From JAZNBI01 sp045586995 (GTDB lineage Bacteria; Bacillota; Clostridia; Oscillospirales; CAG-272), in NCBI GenBank assembly GCA_045586995.1, contig JAZNBI010000072.1, positions 1 through 5,635 on the forward strand: 5,635 nt of DNA, written 5' to 3'. A program made the position numbers and the translations under genes. Each line of letters begins with the position of its first letter. Position 1 is the first letter of the stretch. The notes beneath the pieces are model-generated. The model searched no databases and had not been told where the DNA came from. It saw only the letters and a list, made by a program, of their open reading frames with translations. Below are positions 5,350 through 5,635 of this stretch, one piece after another.

Positions 5350-5395
5350 AACAAAAACAGAACACTTGTCGGTAGACAAATGTTCTGTTTTTGTT
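5350..5395. terminator. Long terminator-like hairpin bounding the hairpin array
   Basis: AACAAAAACAGAACA (5350-5364) and TGTTCTGTTTTTGTT (5381-5395) pair perfectly over 15 bp; past a C-A mismatch an inner TTGTC/GACAA stem (5366-5370 with 5375-5379) closes a GGTA tetraloop. T-runs flank both sides, so it can work on either strand: ending a plus-strand RNA from the array, or the minus-strand transcript of the partial gene at 5511. It starts only four bases after the array, so both may belong to one element. Confidence 0.75.
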
Positions 5396-5426
5396 GTGAG
5401 TAATCTGAAATTTTGATACCATTTTA

Positions 5427-5484
5427 CAATGGGTGCAAAATTTTAAGCAATGGGTGCATTTTCCTATAATGATTTGCACCCATT
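5427..5484. repeat. Three AATGGGTGCA repeats (two direct, one inverted)
   Basis: CAATGGGTGCA occurs at 5427-5437 and 5448-5458, exactly 21 bp apart, and TTTGCACCCATT at 5473-5484 is the inverted copy. The inverted copy can pair with either direct copy: 10 bp with a 16-base loop, or 12 bp with a 33-base loop. The two-turn spacing fits a protein-binding site; the pairing also fits alternative RNA hairpins at the 3' end of the minus-strand gene that stops at 5511. Role unknown. Confidence 0.75.
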
Positions 5485-5510
5485 TTAGCTCGTCAAATTG
5501 GAATTTATCG

Positions 5511-5635
5511 TTATAACTCAATATTGATTTCGTACTTATCGTCAATGAGTATATAGTTCACATTATGCTCTTGTGCAAGGGCTAACATTTCTAAATTGTC
5601 TGCTAACACACTCTCCATTGTGCACCATTCATCAT
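5511..5635 (-). CDS. C-terminal part of an unrecognised protein (partial, runs off the window)
   Basis: A minus-strand frame open from the window edge to a TAA at 5511-5513, giving 40 residues with no start in view. The translation (including MLALAQEHNVNYILIDD and the end KYEINIEL) has normal amino-acid balance: a predicted helix rich in Leu/Ala/Glu followed by a beta strand and an acidic end, which reads like the C-terminus of a real globular protein. I cannot name the family. Downstream on the same strand come the AATGGGTGCA repeats and then the 5350-5395 hairpin, which could end its transcript. The short visible length limits confidence. Confidence 0.55.
   Translation of the reverse strand, partial: DEWCTMESVLADNLEMLALAQEHNVNYILIDDKYEINIEL

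Noticed and set aside
5359..5386. LexA-like GAACA...TGTTC arrangement in the 5350-5395 hairpin
   Set aside because: The two halves are the outer arms of a long hairpin about 20 bases apart, not the close spacing of a LexA box; a terminator explains it better.
677..5517. 11-base inverted match TTATAACGATA (near 678) and TATCGTTATAA (near 5507), considered as element ends
   Set aside because: A match this short is expected by chance in a window of this size, and the two sites enclose a core metabolic operon with no transposase or target duplication.
5180..5545. 121-codon minus-strand open frame
   Set aside because: It spans the GGGTGCA repeats, the terminator-like hairpin and the entire hairpin array; its translation simply mirrors those repeats. 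Its end also overlaps the promoter of the four-helix-bundle gene.

Overview
The window looks like chromosomal DNA of a Gram-positive anaerobe of the class Clostridia, probably a gut Oscillospiraceae/Ruminococcaceae-type genome. This rests on strong AGGAGG-type ribosome binding sites, sigma-A-like promoters, the protein families present, and A+T-rich intergenic DNA around a more G+C-balanced core operon. The genus cannot be fixed from the sequence alone.

Region 1 (1-662) is a small divergent accessory module. A 72-aa XRE-type helix-turn-helix regulator (minus strand) faces away from a 109-aa SLOG/YAcAr (DprA-like Rossmann) protein (plus strand). Their two promoters are back to back, with -35 boxes overlapping on opposite strands. 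Three copies of an 8-bp word (GGTATATA / TATATACC) sit among the promoter elements, which suggests an autoregulated switch. A 13-bp hairpin at 778-814 probably ends the SLOG transcript. The rest of 663-916 holds no convincing gene.

Region 2 (917-4324) is a likely fatty-acid-use operon: a MarR-family regulator, a DegV/FakB-like fatty-acid-binding protein, and a FakA/YloV-like fatty acid kinase. A perfect 9-bp-arm palindrome overlaps the -35 box of the marR promoter. The kinase follows degV by 16 bp and carries an unusual Lys/Thr/Pro-rich N-terminal extension of about 70 residues. A 17-bp perfect hairpin closes the operon. The expected job is binding of exogenous or recycled fatty acids by the DegV protein and their phosphorylation to acyl-phosphate by the kinase, with the MarR protein as a candidate lipid-responsive repressor.

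Region 3 (4381-5147, minus strand) is a two-gene unit with an ATGA start/stop overlap. The first gene encodes a four-helix-bundle protein (23S rRNA intervening-sequence / Avd-like family) and the second a 135-aa hydrophobic membrane protein. Just upstream lies a dense array of small hairpins separated by TGATGATATAC-like linkers (5214-5346), with one possible long-range pseudoknot pairing, ending in a very strong hairpin (5350-5395). This gene pair plus structured element is the best candidate here for an undescribed system.

Region 4 (5396-5635) has three copies of AATGGGTGCA (two direct, one inverted) and then the C-terminal 40 codons of an unrecognised minus-strand gene that runs off the window. 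No rRNA, tRNA, CRISPR array or recognisable transposase or integrase gene was found.
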